The notes: generated by a model not told the origin, from the sequence alone. A DNA stretch of 64,000 nt from Actinacidiphila cocklensis (GCF_907177275.1 NZ_CAJSLV010000001.1:248001-312000), one strand, 5' to 3'; positions 1 through 8,390 are shown, counted from the first letter of the stretch. Numbers and translations: made by a program.

Positions 1-90
1 ACGGGTGTTCGTGGTCGATGACGCGGAACACGCGGCGAGCACGGTGATGCACGCCACGACGGTTGCGATGGAAGCGATTCTCTTCGTCAC
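1..90 (-). CDS. Lipoprotein, N-terminal fragment cut by window edge
   Basis: Reading leftward from a GTG at 90, the first 30 codons encode a typical lipoprotein signal: basic start (V-T-K-R), hydrophobic stretch, then a lipobox V-L-A-A-C with the lipidated Cys at residue 21, followed by a Ser/Thr-rich tether. A GGGGAAG ribosome site (about 98-104) sits 7 bases upstream. The gene begins 16 bases after the metalloprotease stop, so the two are probably co-transcribed. The rest lies outside the window and the function cannot be told. The signal was read directly; the operon is inferred. Confidence 0.7.
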   Translation of the reverse strand, partial: MTKRIASIATVVACITVLAACSASSTTNTR

Positions 91-106
91 TGCTGCACTT
101 CCCCGC

Positions 107-676
107 TCAGTAGATAGCGTTGATGCCGTTGATGTCGTCGCTCTGCGGCGTCACGTGACCGCAGTTGAAGTAGCGGTTACTGCTGGAATACATGATCGGC
201 TGGCCCGAGCAGCTGCTGCTCCCGGCGTGGTCCAGGCCCAGACCGTGCCCCATCTCGTGAACCATCACCTGCACCCGGCCGGTCGAGGAGTAGCCGTTCG
301 TGTACGAGGTGTTCCAGTAGGACAGGCTCTGGGAGAACTTGCCGCTGCTGCAGGTGTAGCTCGTCATGCCGTCGTACCCGGTGTTCCCGTCGTCGTAGGC
401 GGCGATGTCCCATTGGGTACCGCCCGGATAGAGATAGATCGGGCTGGCTGTCGCGGTCCAGTCGTGTGCGGCGGTGGTCACCAACGGGTAGTACGCGCTG
501 GTGGATTTGAGATCGTTCGAGAAGTAGATGTTGGCCGATGACCAGCGACAGCCCTCTTTCACGTAGGCGTGGGCCGCCGGCGCACGTAGTACGACCGTTG
601 CGATCGCCATCACGGCGACCAGGAGGAACAGGGAATACGAACGCGTCGTTCCATGCAGACGCGACAACACCGACAT
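107..676 (-). CDS. Secreted matrixin-like zinc metalloprotease
   Basis: 189 residues. A signal peptide (residues 1 to about 37, ending A-H-A) is followed by a small catalytic domain. The extended zinc motif HExxHxxGxxH is intact at residues 140-150 (H140, E141, H144, H150), with a downstream Met in P-I-M-Y at 162 that fits the Met-turn. This is the metzincin/matrixin signature, so an extracellular endopeptidase is likely. Four or more Cys suggest disulfides. The ATG at 676 is preceded by AGGAG. It resembles small actinomycete matrixins lacking extra domains. Substrate unknown. It appears to lead an operon with the lipoprotein at 1-90. Confidence 0.85.
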   Translation of the reverse strand: MSVLSRLHGTTRSYSLFLLVAVMAIATVVLRAPAAHAYVKEGCRWSSANIYFSNDLKSTSAYYPLVTTAAHDWTATASPIYLYPGGTQWDIAAYDDGNTGYDGMTSYTCSSGKFSQSLSYWNTSYTNGYSSTGRVQVMVHEMGHGLGLDHAGSSSCSGQPIMYSSSNRYFNCGHVTPQSDDINGINAIY

Positions 677-849
677 GCTGTCTCCTGAGTGGTCCCATTC
701 ATTCTCGGCATTGCGAAGGTATGAGAACCGTAGGATTGGAGTGCCGCGTTCAGTAGGCGAGTTCAGGCCGCAGGACCACAATTTTCCGGCCACTCGGCCG
801 TCGGGCCGGTCACGCGGCGGGGAGGGTGCCTCCCCCGCCGCGCGGTGCC

Positions 850-1062
850 TCAGCCGGGCAGGCCGGCGTGGGTCAGCCGCCGCACGGCTGGGGCGGAGAC
901 CACCTGGACCTGGCCGGAGCCGGCGATCCGCACGTGCACGAAACCGCCCTCGATCCGGTAGTCCGCCTCGGCCACGAGCGTCGTGGGATTCCCGTCGGCG
1001 CCGATGAGGAAATAGCCGCCGAGGAGTTCGACGCTGCCGTGGTATTCGGTCGGGCCGGTCAT
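850..1062 (-). CDS. Small conserved-looking protein, 70 aa, unknown function
   Basis: A 70-residue protein predicted to be mostly beta strand, with no signal or membrane segment. Its ATG overlaps the stop of the upstream AhpD-like gene by 4 bases and has its own GGAGG site 7 bases upstream, so it is translationally coupled as the last gene of the operon that starts at 3197. I do not recognise the family. The operon position suggests an accessory role to the hydrolase/peroxidase-like genes. Confidence 0.6.
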   Translation of the reverse strand: MTGPTEYHGSVELLGGYFLIGADGNPTTLVAEADYRIEGGFVHVRIAGSGQVQVVSAPAVRRLTHAGLPG

Positions 1063-1577
1063 GCGGGAACCTCCGGGAAGTCCAGGTCGGGGCGGGCCAG
1101 GTGGTTGAAGTAGTTGGACAGCATGTTGAGCGCCACGTGCGCCGTGACCTCACCGAGTTCCTCGTCCGTGACGCCGGCCGCGCGGGCGGCGGCCAACTCG
1201 TCGTCACCGATGTCGCCGCGGTCGCGCAGGATCGACCGGGCGATACCGAGAAGGGCCGCGGTGTGCGGGTCGGCGTCGTCGGCGTCCCGGGTGCGGCGCA
1301 GTTCCTCCGGCGACATGCCGAGCTTGCCGCCGCGCAGGGTGTGGGCACTGACGCAGTAGGTGCAGTGGTTCTCCTGGGCGACGAGCAGGGCCAGTTGCTC
1401 CCTGACCCGGGCGCGCAGTGCGCCGTGGGCCAGCTTGTCGCGCATCGCCAGGTAACCGGCCAGCGCGGCCGGGCTGTTGGCGAGCGCTGCGTACAGGTTG
1501 GGCACCCGGCCGAGCTGGCGGCGGGTCTCCTCCAGGAGGCCGCCGGGGTCCTCGGCGAGCTGGGGCATGCGTGGCAC
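1059..1577 (-). CDS. AhpD-like / carboxymuconolactone decarboxylase family protein
   Basis: 172 residues, all alpha. The family motif is visible in the middle: E-N-H-C-T-Y-C-V-S-A-H-T, a CxxC redox pair with the downstream His of AhpD-type alkylhydroperoxidase proteins. Family members reduce peroxides or act on lactones; here the CxxC favours a peroxidase or thiol-redox role. The GTG at 1577 has a GGAGC site. It lies 54 bases downstream of the hydrolase fusion and overlaps the 70-aa gene, forming a three-gene operon divergent from a TetR regulator. Confidence 0.8.
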   Translation of the reverse strand: MPRMPQLAEDPGGLLEETRRQLGRVPNLYAALANSPAALAGYLAMRDKLAHGALRARVREQLALLVAQENHCTYCVSAHTLRGGKLGMSPEELRRTRDADDADPHTAALLGIARSILRDRGDIGDDELAAARAAGVTDEELGEVTAHVALNMLSNYFNHLARPDLDFPEVPA

Positions 1578-1631
1578 TGCTGCTCCTTGTGTACGTGGGT
1601 GTCACGGGGGCCGGGGAAGGGGAGCGCCGGG

Positions 1632-3197
1632 TCAGTACGCCGCGGTGAACCGCTGGTGGACGAACACCGGCTGCTCCACCGCGTCGAGGACGGCGGCGGC
1701 GTAGTCGCCGGTGCTGATCCGGCTCCGGCCCTCGGAGTCGGTGAGCGGTGTGTCGCGGGCCTCGGTCCGGTAGCGGCCGGTCTTCGGTCCCGGCTCCAGG
1801 TGGACCGGGGGCGGACTGACGTAGGTCCACTTGAGCGGGCTGTCCGAGCCGCGCAGGATGTCCAGCGCCGCCGCCTGGTCGCGGGCGGTCTCGAGGTACG
1901 CGGCAGGGAAGTCGGGGGCGTCCACGAAGCGCCGCCCCGGCTCGTACTCCAGGGTGCCTCCGCCGCCGAGGAAGACGAGCCGGTCGACTCCGGCCCGAGG
2001 CAGCGCCGTGAGCAGGGCCTGCGCGGTGCGGGGCACCAGGCCGTCCGGTCCCTTGACGGCCACGACGACGGCGTCGTGCCCGGCGACCGCCTGTTCGACC
2101 ATGGCGGGGTCGGCGGCGTCGAGGTCCTTCGAGGTCAGCGCGGTGACATGGTGGCCGCGGTCGGCGGCCTCGCGGGCGGCGGCGCCGCCGAGATCGCCGG
2201 AGGCCCCGATGACCGCGATCCGCAAGGGCGCGACGGCGGCGCCGGCCGGCTGCGGTGCGGGGTTCCGGCCGATCCGGTCCAGGAAGCGGTCCAGCAGGGG
2301 TGCGATCTCCGGCAGCCGTTCCTCCAGCGCGAAGTGGCCGGTGTCGAGCAGGTGCAGTTCGGCGTCGGGCAGGTCGCGCAGGTACGCCTCGGCGCCGGCC
2401 GGCGGGAAGAAGGCGTCGTTGCGGCCCCACAGGACGAGCGCGGGCGGCCGGTGGGTACGCATCCACTCCTGCCACCGCGGGTACTGCTCGACGTTGGTGT
2501 GGTAGTCCAGCGCCAGGTCGATCTGGGCTTCCTTGCGGCCGGGCAGGTCGAGGAAGTGCTGGTCCAGAGTCCAGCCGTCCGGGGCGACGGACGCCGGGTC
2601 CGCGGTCCCGCCCTCGTACTGGCCGCGGGTCGCGGCCAGGGTCAGGATCCTCTGCACTTGCTCCCTCGCACCGGGCACGCCGGGCCGGGCGGCGACCATG
2701 CCGCGGGCCATCTCGGAGAGGCCCTCGTCGTATGCGTTGGCGTTCTGGACGACCAGGCCGGCCACCGCTTCCGGGCGGCGGGCGGCCAGCCGGAAGCCGA
2801 CCGGTCCGCCGAAGTCGAAGGCGTACAGCACGAACCGGGTCAGGCCGACGGCGTCGACGAAGCCCTCGACGGTGTCGGCCAGTGCGTCGAAGGAGTACGG
2901 GAAGCCGTCCGGCACCTCGGTGTGGCCGAATCCGGGGTAGTCGGGGGCGATGAGGTGGAAGCGCGTGCCCAGGACGTCGAACAGGCGGCGGAACTGGTGC
3001 GACCCCGAGGGGAAGCCGTGCAGCAGCAGCAGGGTGGGCCGGTCGCGGGGACCGGCTTCCCGGTAGAACACCCGGACGTCGCCGACCTGGGCGAAGCGGT
3101 GGGTGATGCGGGCGACGGCGGGCAGGCCGTGGTCGTGCCGGCCATGGTCGTGCCGGCCGTGGTCATCGTGCTGGGCGTGCTGGTCGTGCCGGCTCAA
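1632..3197 (-). CDS. Alpha/beta hydrolase fused to NmrA-like NAD(P)-binding domain
   Basis: 521 residues in two domains. Residues 1-24 are His/Asp-rich (repeated H-D-H-G-R), possibly metal-binding. Residues about 30-315 form an alpha/beta hydrolase of the epoxide hydrolase/haloalkane dehalogenase type: H-G-F-P at 60-63 and an Asp nucleophile at 128 (A-F-D-F-G-G) where serine hydrolases have Ser. A late G-H-F fits the catalytic His. Residues about 325-521 form a Rossmann domain starting with G-A-S-G-D-L-G, as in atypical short-chain dehydrogenases (NmrA/NAD(P)H-binding). Such domains are usually separate proteins. The TTG start at 3197 keeps the His-rich head; no good later start is visible. 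It heads the operon and is divergent from the TetR gene, so it is probably that repressor's target. Confidence 0.8.
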   Translation of the reverse strand: MSRHDQHAQHDDHGRHDHGRHDHGLPAVARITHRFAQVGDVRVFYREAGPRDRPTLLLLHGFPSGSHQFRRLFDVLGTRFHLIAPDYPGFGHTEVPDGFPYSFDALADTVEGFVDAVGLTRFVLYAFDFGGPVGFRLAARRPEAVAGLVVQNANAYDEGLSEMARGMVAARPGVPGAREQVQRILTLAATRGQYEGGTADPASVAPDGWTLDQHFLDLPGRKEAQIDLALDYHTNVEQYPRWQEWMRTHRPPALVLWGRNDAFFPPAGAEAYLRDLPDAELHLLDTGHFALEERLPEIAPLLDRFLDRIGRNPAPQPAGAAVAPLRIAVIGASGDLGGAAAREAADRGHHVTALTSKDLDAADPAMVEQAVAGHDAVVVAVKGPDGLVPRTAQALLTALPRAGVDRLVFLGGGGTLEYEPGRRFVDAPDFPAAYLETARDQAAALDILRGSDSPLKWTYVSPPPVHLEPGPKTGRYRTEARDTPLTDSEGRSRISTGDYAAAVLDAVEQPVFVHQRFTAAY

Positions 3198-3267
3198 GGA
3201 GCCACCCCCCGTGGAATCACTGCGTGAAGGCCCCCGGCGCGCTCGATACGCGCACTAATCGGAGGAG

Positions 3268-3315
3268 CCTTGCGTTAACGTGGAGCATGACAGTCGATCC
3301 GTCGTTAATGCAAGG
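3268..3315. promoter_or_regulatory. Probable TetR operator (long inverted repeat)
   Basis: CCTTGCGTTAACG (3268-3280) and CGTTAATGCAAGG (3303-3315) are inverted copies matching at 12 of 13 positions, 22 bases apart. They lie between the divergent hydrolase operon and the TetR gene, just before the latter's start. The first arm also contains the perfect palindrome CGTTAACG. Binding by the adjacent regulator is inferred from position. Confidence 0.6.
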
Positions 3316-3328
3316 GGATTCTCATTTG

Positions 3329-4033
3329 ATGGACGAGGCGAGCCCGCGACCGGACCGCGCGCAGACCGCACCGACGGGCGCCGGCGCCCCGACGTCCGGG
3401 GCGCCCCGGCCCGGTACGCAGCGCCCCGGCGGCCGCACCGCCAGGACCCGGGCGGCGGTCTTCGACGCGGCCACCGCGGAACTGGCCGACCACGGCTTCG
3501 CCGGTACCGGCATCGAGAAGGTCGCGGCCCGGGCCGGGGTGTCGGCGTCCACGGTCTACCGCCGCTGGGGCACCCTCCAGCGGCTGGTCCATGACCTGGT
3601 GCAGGAACTGACCGTCGAGCTGCGGGAACCGGCCACCGGCACCCTGGAAGGCGACCTGGCCGTCGTCGGCGAGGCCATCCTGCACCTGCAGCGCGACCCC
3701 GTGCACCGCTCGTGGATGGACGCCATGGTGGCCGCCGCCGTGCACGACCCGGAAACCCGGGCCATGCTCGCCACCGTCATCGGCTCCCGCATCGAGCGGG
3801 CCGCCGCGGCGGTGACAGCGGCCGTCGATCGCGGCGAGGCCCCTGCGGACACCGACGCCCACGAGGCCATCCGCATGGTCGCGGCGCCCTTCTACTACCG
3901 GATGTACATCAGCGGCGACCCCCTCGACGAGACCCTGCCCCTGCGCGCCGCCCGCATGGTCGCCAACGCCGTCCGCGCCGGCCTGCTCCCGCGCCCCGCA
4001 CCGGCCCCCGGCCCGGACGACCGGGACGCATGA
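3329..4033 (+). CDS. TetR/AcrR family transcriptional regulator
   Basis: 234 residues from the ATG at 3329, which has AAGGGGA upstream. A Pro/Ala/Gly-rich head of about 35 residues precedes an N-terminal TetR helix-turn-helix (G-T-G-I-E-K-V-A-A-R-A-G-V-S-A-S-T-V-Y-R), then an all-helical ligand-binding domain with a C-terminal TetR dimer region. An in-frame ATG at 3308 would add 7 residues but overlaps the operator. It is divergent from the hydrolase/AhpD operon and most likely represses both that operon and itself. The ligand is unknown, perhaps a substrate of the hydrolase. Confidence 0.88.
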   Translation: MDEASPRPDRAQTAPTGAGAPTSGAPRPGTQRPGGRTARTRAAVFDAATAELADHGFAGTGIEKVAARAGVSASTVYRRWGTLQRLVHDLVQELTVELREPATGTLEGDLAVVGEAILHLQRDPVHRSWMDAMVAAAVHDPETRAMLATVIGSRIERAAAAVTAAVDRGEAPADTDAHEAIRMVAAPFYYRMYISGDPLDETLPLRAARMVANAVRAGLLPRPAPAPGPDDRDA

Positions 4034-4089
4034 AGCCGACGGCCCTCACACCTTGCTCACGCTCGCGCTCGATGACCAGGACCCGGCTG

Positions 4090-4650
4090 CTACTCCGCCG
4101 GTGACCAGGGAGCGGAGCGCAGGTCCGCGACGCTGCGCCGGTCGCGGCCCTCGCGGGGCCCGCCGGCCGCCTTGCCCACCGCGACCATGGTGACGATCGC
4201 CCAGCCCGGGTCCGGGTCCAGCTCCTTGGTGAGCCCTTCGTGGTCGAAGGCCCGGAACTGGTGCGCGGCCAGTCCCATGGCCTGGGCCTGAAGGGTCATG
4301 TGGGCGACGGCCTGTCCCAGGTCGTAGTCGGCGAACTCGGAGTAGAGCAGCGGGGTGTCATCGACGTGCCGGCGCGCCAGCGTGACGACGAGCAGACCCG
4401 CGTCCTCGGCCCAGCGGGCCGAGCTCGGCGCGAGGTGGGGGAGCACGCGGTCGTGCTCCGGCTCACCGGGCCTACCGACGAAGAAGCCCCACGGCTGGGA
4501 GTTCCCCGCCGACGGTGCCCACCGCGCGGCTTCCAGCAGCAGCCCGAGGGCGTGGTCGCCGACGACCGCCGACGGATCGAACCGGTAGGGGCTGAAGCGC
4601 CCGGCCAGCAGCGGGTGTATGCCGCTGGGCGGCTCCTGGGGGTGATGCAT
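4090..4650 (-). CDS. Nitroreductase family oxidoreductase
   Basis: 186 residues from the ATG at 4650; upstream in-frame starts up to 4761 would add a head that looks non-coding. The FMN-binding nitroreductase fold is indicated by A-A-R-W-A-P-S-A-G-N-S-Q-P-W near residue 40 and by the later G-Q-A-V-A-H-M stretch. These enzymes use FMN and NAD(P)H to reduce nitro groups, quinones or related electrophiles in the cytoplasm. It is convergent with the TetR gene and divergent from the exported protein at 4886. Substrate cannot be read from sequence. Confidence 0.82.
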   Translation of the reverse strand: MHHPQEPPSGIHPLLAGRFSPYRFDPSAVVGDHALGLLLEAARWAPSAGNSQPWGFFVGRPGEPEHDRVLPHLAPSSARWAEDAGLLVVTLARRHVDDTPLLYSEFADYDLGQAVAHMTLQAQAMGLAAHQFRAFDHEGLTKELDPDPGWAIVTMVAVGKAAGGPREGRDRRSVADLRSAPWSPAE

Positions 4651-4885
4651 TTCCGCTGCAACCGGCGACCGCGAGCGCGTATTCCGGCTGGTGCGAAGGT
4701 CTCTCCCGGCGAAATGGCTGTTCGCAACACCGACTTCGCCCTTGTAAGGTCCCCGCGGCAACGGGCGGCGAACGCCGCTGTGTTGAGATCACCGGCATCC
4801 GGCATCCGGCATCCCGGGCTGCCGCGGCGGATGGGGAACGAGTGAAGAAACGTGGAGGGCGCTGTCCGCGGGCATCGCTGTCGCC

Positions 4886-6286
4886 ATGCTGGCGCTGCTC
4901 GGTGCGAACGGAGGGGCGGCGCAGGCGGCGGGTGACCCCGGTCTCGACCTGAACGACTTCGTGCTGCGGCCGGTGAGCAACGCCTCGTCGCTCCAGTCGA
5001 CGATCGCCGCACTCAAGCAGGAGCTGCCGTCCGCCGGAGTCAACGAGATCCTGCAGAACGCCCCCAGGACAGGCCAGTTCACACCCCTGGTGTGCAACGA
5101 GAACGCCACCGCGGGCACCACTCCCGACCACTTCAACAGCAGCATCTGCTTCGACGACGACGACGCCGGCAAGAACGGGACCCCGGAGTGGGAGCCCCAG
5201 GGCGTCACGGGCGTCGCCGACGCGGACCAGGACCAGACATGGGGTGACCCCAGCGGCAGTTGGGACCCGGCGCAGCACAGGCCGGTCATGGTCTCCTGGT
5301 ACCACATGGACGCAGACGACGCCCCGGACGGCAGCGGCGCGTACACCGAGATCAAGGGCGCCCGGATCAGCATCCTGGACACGGCCACCGGCAAGTACGC
5401 GCATGTCCTGCTGGTCTACCCGTTCGTCAACGCCTCGGGCAACGCAAGCTACATGAGCCTGCGGACCTCCGAGCACCTCGGCGCGGCCTCACTGCACGCC
5501 GGCGGCATCGTCTGGTACGGCTACAAGCTGTACGTGGCCGACACGGACCGCGGCTTCCGGGTGTTCGACCTGCACGACATCATGGACCTGAAAGCTGCCG
5601 GTGCCGACGCCGACCTGACGGACAAGAGCGCGATCGGCCGCCAGAGCGGCACTTTCTACGCCCACGGTTACCAGTACATCCTCCCCGAGAGCGGCGGCTG
5701 GACCAACACCGCCTGCGACGACCTGACCAACGCGGCCGGGAAGCCCGAGTGCGACATGCAGGACGGCGCCAAGAAGTGCACGGCGCAGGACATCACGCCG
5801 ACGACCAGCTTCGCCAGCCTGGACCGCACCGGATCCGTGCGGCACATCATCTCCGGTGAGTTCTGCGCGAAGGCGGACGCCGACGACGCCTTCACGACCG
5901 GGCGGGTCGTCCGCTGGCCGATGGAGACCGACGGCGGTGTGCCGCAGACCGACGCGAACGGGTACTGGCGGGCCGACGCGGCCTACCGCATCCCGTACCT
6001 GGGCAGCGGCCAAGTCAGCGGGAACATCCAGGGCGCGGCCGTGGTCAACGGCAAGTGGTACCTGAGCCAGAGCAACGGCGACGGATCAGGCGGGACCGCC
6101 GACCTGGGCCATTACCTGGTCGCCACCCAGCCCAGCGGCAGTACCGGGACGCTGGCCTACTCGACCAGCCTCAAGCAGGCCATCGGTATCGAGGACCTCT
6201 CGGTCTGGCAGCAGACGAACCAGACCCTGCTCTTCACGGTCACCGAGTGGAAGAACCGGCGCATGATCTACTTCATATCCCTCTAG
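4886..6286 (+). CDS. Exported protein of unknown function; start probably frameshifted
   Basis: 466 residues from the ATG at 4886. The mature part has several Cys, many Asp and Asn, and blocks such as G-G-I-V-W-Y-G-Y-K-L-Y-V-A-D-T that suggest a beta-propeller-like extracellular fold; I do not recognise a named family. Only a truncated signal (M-L-A-L-L-G-A... A-Q-A) is in frame. A GTG at 4842 with GGGGAA upstream reads V-K-K-R in a different frame; adding one base near 4853 would join it to W-R-A-L-S-A-G-I-A-V-A and restore a perfect Sec signal. The gene is thus either frameshifted or contains a sequence error. A terminator follows at 6441. Confidence 0.72.
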   Translation: MLALLGANGGAAQAAGDPGLDLNDFVLRPVSNASSLQSTIAALKQELPSAGVNEILQNAPRTGQFTPLVCNENATAGTTPDHFNSSICFDDDDAGKNGTPEWEPQGVTGVADADQDQTWGDPSGSWDPAQHRPVMVSWYHMDADDAPDGSGAYTEIKGARISILDTATGKYAHVLLVYPFVNASGNASYMSLRTSEHLGAASLHAGGIVWYGYKLYVADTDRGFRVFDLHDIMDLKAAGADADLTDKSAIGRQSGTFYAHGYQYILPESGGWTNTACDDLTNAAGKPECDMQDGAKKCTAQDITPTTSFASLDRTGSVRHIISGEFCAKADADDAFTTGRVVRWPMETDGGVPQTDANGYWRADAAYRIPYLGSGQVSGNIQGAAVVNGKWYLSQSNGDGSGGTADLGHYLVATQPSGSTGTLAYSTSLKQAIGIEDLSVWQQTNQTLLFTVTEWKNRRMIYFISL

Positions 6287-6440
6287 CCGGGCGCTGTCTC
6301 GCGGATCTCCGTGGAGGAAGGGGCGGGGTCCGGGGTCCGGCGTCGTCGGCAGGTGACCGTGACCGTGGCCGTCGGCGTGGTGCGGTCGCTGTCCGGCGGC
6401 CGGGGCGCCGACGTCGCGCCCTGACGTTGCCGCGGGGTGT

Positions 6441-6463
6441 GCCCGGCGGGGATTCCGCCGGGC
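6441..6463. terminator. Bidirectional hairpin terminator
   Basis: GCCCGGCGG (6441-6449) pairs with CCGCCGGGC (6455-6463), followed by CTTTCC. It sits between the convergent exported-protein gene and the Gfo/Idh gene. The remaining 6287-6440 shows nothing coding. Confidence 0.65.
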
Positions 6464-6496
6464 CTTTCCGCTGTCCGCGCGAGGACAGGCCGGCCG

Positions 6497-7585
6497 CTAC
6501 TGCTGCAGCCGGCTCAGGGGCACCGGCTCGGGCACCTCGCAGGTCGTGGCGACGTCCCGGCCGGTGCGGCTGCGGCCGGCCGCCAGAACCGTCTGCATGA
6601 CGTCGAGTACGTGCAGCGCGAGATCCGCCGACGCCCGGTGCGGCCGGCCGGCGGCGAGGTTCACCGCGAGGTCCGCCACGCCCGCGCCGCGCGCGGCACC
6701 GGCGTAACCGGCCGACGGCGGCAGCGTCGTCCAGTCGTCGCCGCCGAACCGCCGCACCCGCACGTCGCCGTCGAAGCTGTTGGGGTCGGGGACCGACAGC
6801 GACCCCTCGCTGCCGTGCACCTCGATGCGCGGCTGGGCCGAGGCCACCACGTCGAAGCTGGTGACCAGCGTGGTCAGCGCACCGGAGGCATGCACCAGGA
6901 TGCCTGCCACATGGGTGTCGACCTCCACGTCGAAGACCGTTCCCGCCCGCGGCCCCGAGCCGATCGTGCGGGTCGTACGGGAGCGGCTCGCGGCACCGAC
7001 CACCCGTCTCACCGGGCCGAGGAGGTGCACCAGCGCGGACAGGTAGTAGGGCCCCATGTCGAGCAGCGGGCCGCCGCCCGGCCGGTAGTAGAACTCCGGG
7101 TCGGGGTGCCAGGACTCGTGGCCGGGCGAGACGAAGGCCGCGTTCGCCGCGACGGGCGTGCCGATCAGCCCGCCGGCGATCGCCTGCCGGGCGGTCTGCG
7201 TGCCGGTGCCGAGCACCGTGTCAGGGGCGCAGCCGATCCGCAGGCCGCCCGCGTCCGCCAGCACCTTGTCCGCCTGGGCGACGTCCAGCGCCAGCGGCTT
7301 CTCGCCGTACACGTGCTTGCCCGCCGCCAGTGCCGCGGCGGCGACTTCGGCATGGGCGGCCGGAATGGTGAGGTTGAGGACGAGGTCGACGTCCGGCGCC
7401 GCCATGAGCTCGGCGACCGGGACGGCCCGGGCGCCGGGCACCTCGGCCGCGGCGGCCGCGGCCCGTGCGTGGTCCAGGTCCGCCAGCGCCGTCACCTCGA
7501 CGTGCGGTATGGAGGCGAAGGTCGACAGGTAGGCCCGGCTGATCGCCCCGAGCCCGACGACCCCGACCTTCAGCGGCTCGCCCAT
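6497..7585 (-). CDS. Gfo/Idh/MocA family sugar-type dehydrogenase
   Basis: 362 residues. The N-terminal Rossmann fold opens with V-G-V-V-G-L-G-A-I-S; the family catalytic E-K-P occurs in G-K-H-V-Y-G-E-K-P-L-A, and a C-terminal alpha/beta domain follows with G-G-G-P-L-L-D-M-G-P-Y-Y. The enzyme should oxidise a sugar, inositol or similar polyol with NAD(P). Its ATG at 7585 overlaps the end of the ThuA-like gene by 16 bases, so the pair forms one operon controlled by the divergent LacI-type gene. The exact sugar is unknown. Confidence 0.9.
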   Translation of the reverse strand: MGEPLKVGVVGLGAISRAYLSTFASIPHVEVTALADLDHARAAAAAAEVPGARAVPVAELMAAPDVDLVLNLTIPAAHAEVAAAALAAGKHVYGEKPLALDVAQADKVLADAGGLRIGCAPDTVLGTGTQTARQAIAGGLIGTPVAANAAFVSPGHESWHPDPEFYYRPGGGPLLDMGPYYLSALVHLLGPVRRVVGAASRSRTTRTIGSGPRAGTVFDVEVDTHVAGILVHASGALTTLVTSFDVVASAQPRIEVHGSEGSLSVPDPNSFDGDVRVRRFGGDDWTTLPPSAGYAGAARGAGVADLAVNLAAGRPHRASADLALHVLDVMQTVLAAGRSRTGRDVATTCEVPEPVPLSRLQQ

Positions 7586-8227
7586 GTCAGCCCCCGCTCC
7601 ACGACGCTGCGGACAGCGGGTACGTCCAGGTCCTGCGGCTGGTGGCCGACCGTGCACACGAAGATCCTGCCCTCGCCCCACTGCCTGGTCCACACCGCGG
7701 GGGACATCACCGGCTCGGCCCACGGGTCGCCCTGCCGCGAGGGCAGGGTGGTGGTCGCCAGCACCTGGTTGTGGCCGTCGGCGAGCACCCAGTACTGCTC
7801 GGTGTGCAGGGCGACGGAGGTCAGCCCCGCCACGATCGGGTGAGCCGCGCGCTCGGGGACGACCTCGACGGTGTGGTCGACGAAGCCGCCCGGGTGGCAG
7901 GCGAACTGGCCCCCCACCAGGTGCAGGTAGTCGCTGTTGTCGCGGAAGGAGTCGGCGATGCCGCCGTGCCAGCCGGCCAGTCCCGCCGGCCTGCACGGCA
8001 CCGCGCAGCCCCGCGACCTGTTCCGCGGTGATGGTGCCCATCGTCCAGCACTGGACTATGAGGTCGGTGCCGGCCATCAGATCGGCGTCGGTGTAGACGT
8101 CCAGCGAGTCGGAGACCGTCACGCGGAAACCGGACTCCTCCAGGAAGGGCAGGAAGCGGTCGGTGGCTTCGACAGGGGAATGTCCCGGCCAACCGCCACG
8201 GACGACCAATGCGTTGCGTGATGTCAC
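7570..8227 (-). pseudogene. ThuA-like trehalose-utilisation family gene, frameshifted
   Basis: The GTG at 8227 (GGAGGATC upstream) opens a ThuA-like protein in one frame up to about codon 80 (...V-A-G-L-R-G-A-V-Q-A-G). The homologous remainder (A-G-L-A-G-W-H-G-G-I-A-D-S-F...) continues in another frame to the stop at 7570. The switch is near 7980-8000. Related proteins, from memory, read G-T-G-L-A-G-W-H-G-G here, which would be restored if one copy of a CTGGC tandem pair had been lost (5 bases). The full gene would encode about 220 residues of the ThuA fold, found with Gfo/Idh dehydrogenases in sugar clusters. Loss may be real or a sequence error. Confidence 0.75.
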
Positions 8228-8276
8228 GAAGAGATCCTCCGGGAGATCGCGTTCAGGGGTGTCGGGGGCTCGAAAG

Positions 8277-8390
8277 AGTTGCGCAACTTCAAGGAGCGCC
8301 GAATGGCGAGGCGACGTGCGGGATGCCGTGCCGAACCGACTCTGCAGAGCTCCACGGGGAAGACTATCGGACTCCGAAAGTTGCGCAATT
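8277..8390. promoter_or_regulatory. Two LacI-type operators between divergent genes
   Basis: A perfect palindrome AGTTGCGCAACT lies at 8277-8288 and a near copy AGTTGCGCAATT at 8379-8390, the second only 25 bases before the LacI-family start. Central CG palindromes of this type are typical LacI/GalR operators. The spacing (about 102 bases) would allow looping and control of both the ThuA/Gfo operon and the regulator. Binding is inferred. Confidence 0.7.

Noticed and set aside
3120..3185. Short DNA repeats (GGTCGTGCCGGCC-like) considered as a CRISPR-like or regulatory array
   Set aside because: They encode the H-D-H-G-R repeat of the hydrolase head and have no spacers.
1101..3227. 708-codon open frame on the plus strand
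   Set aside because: Antisense of the hydrolase/AhpD operon, whose own motifs are clear.
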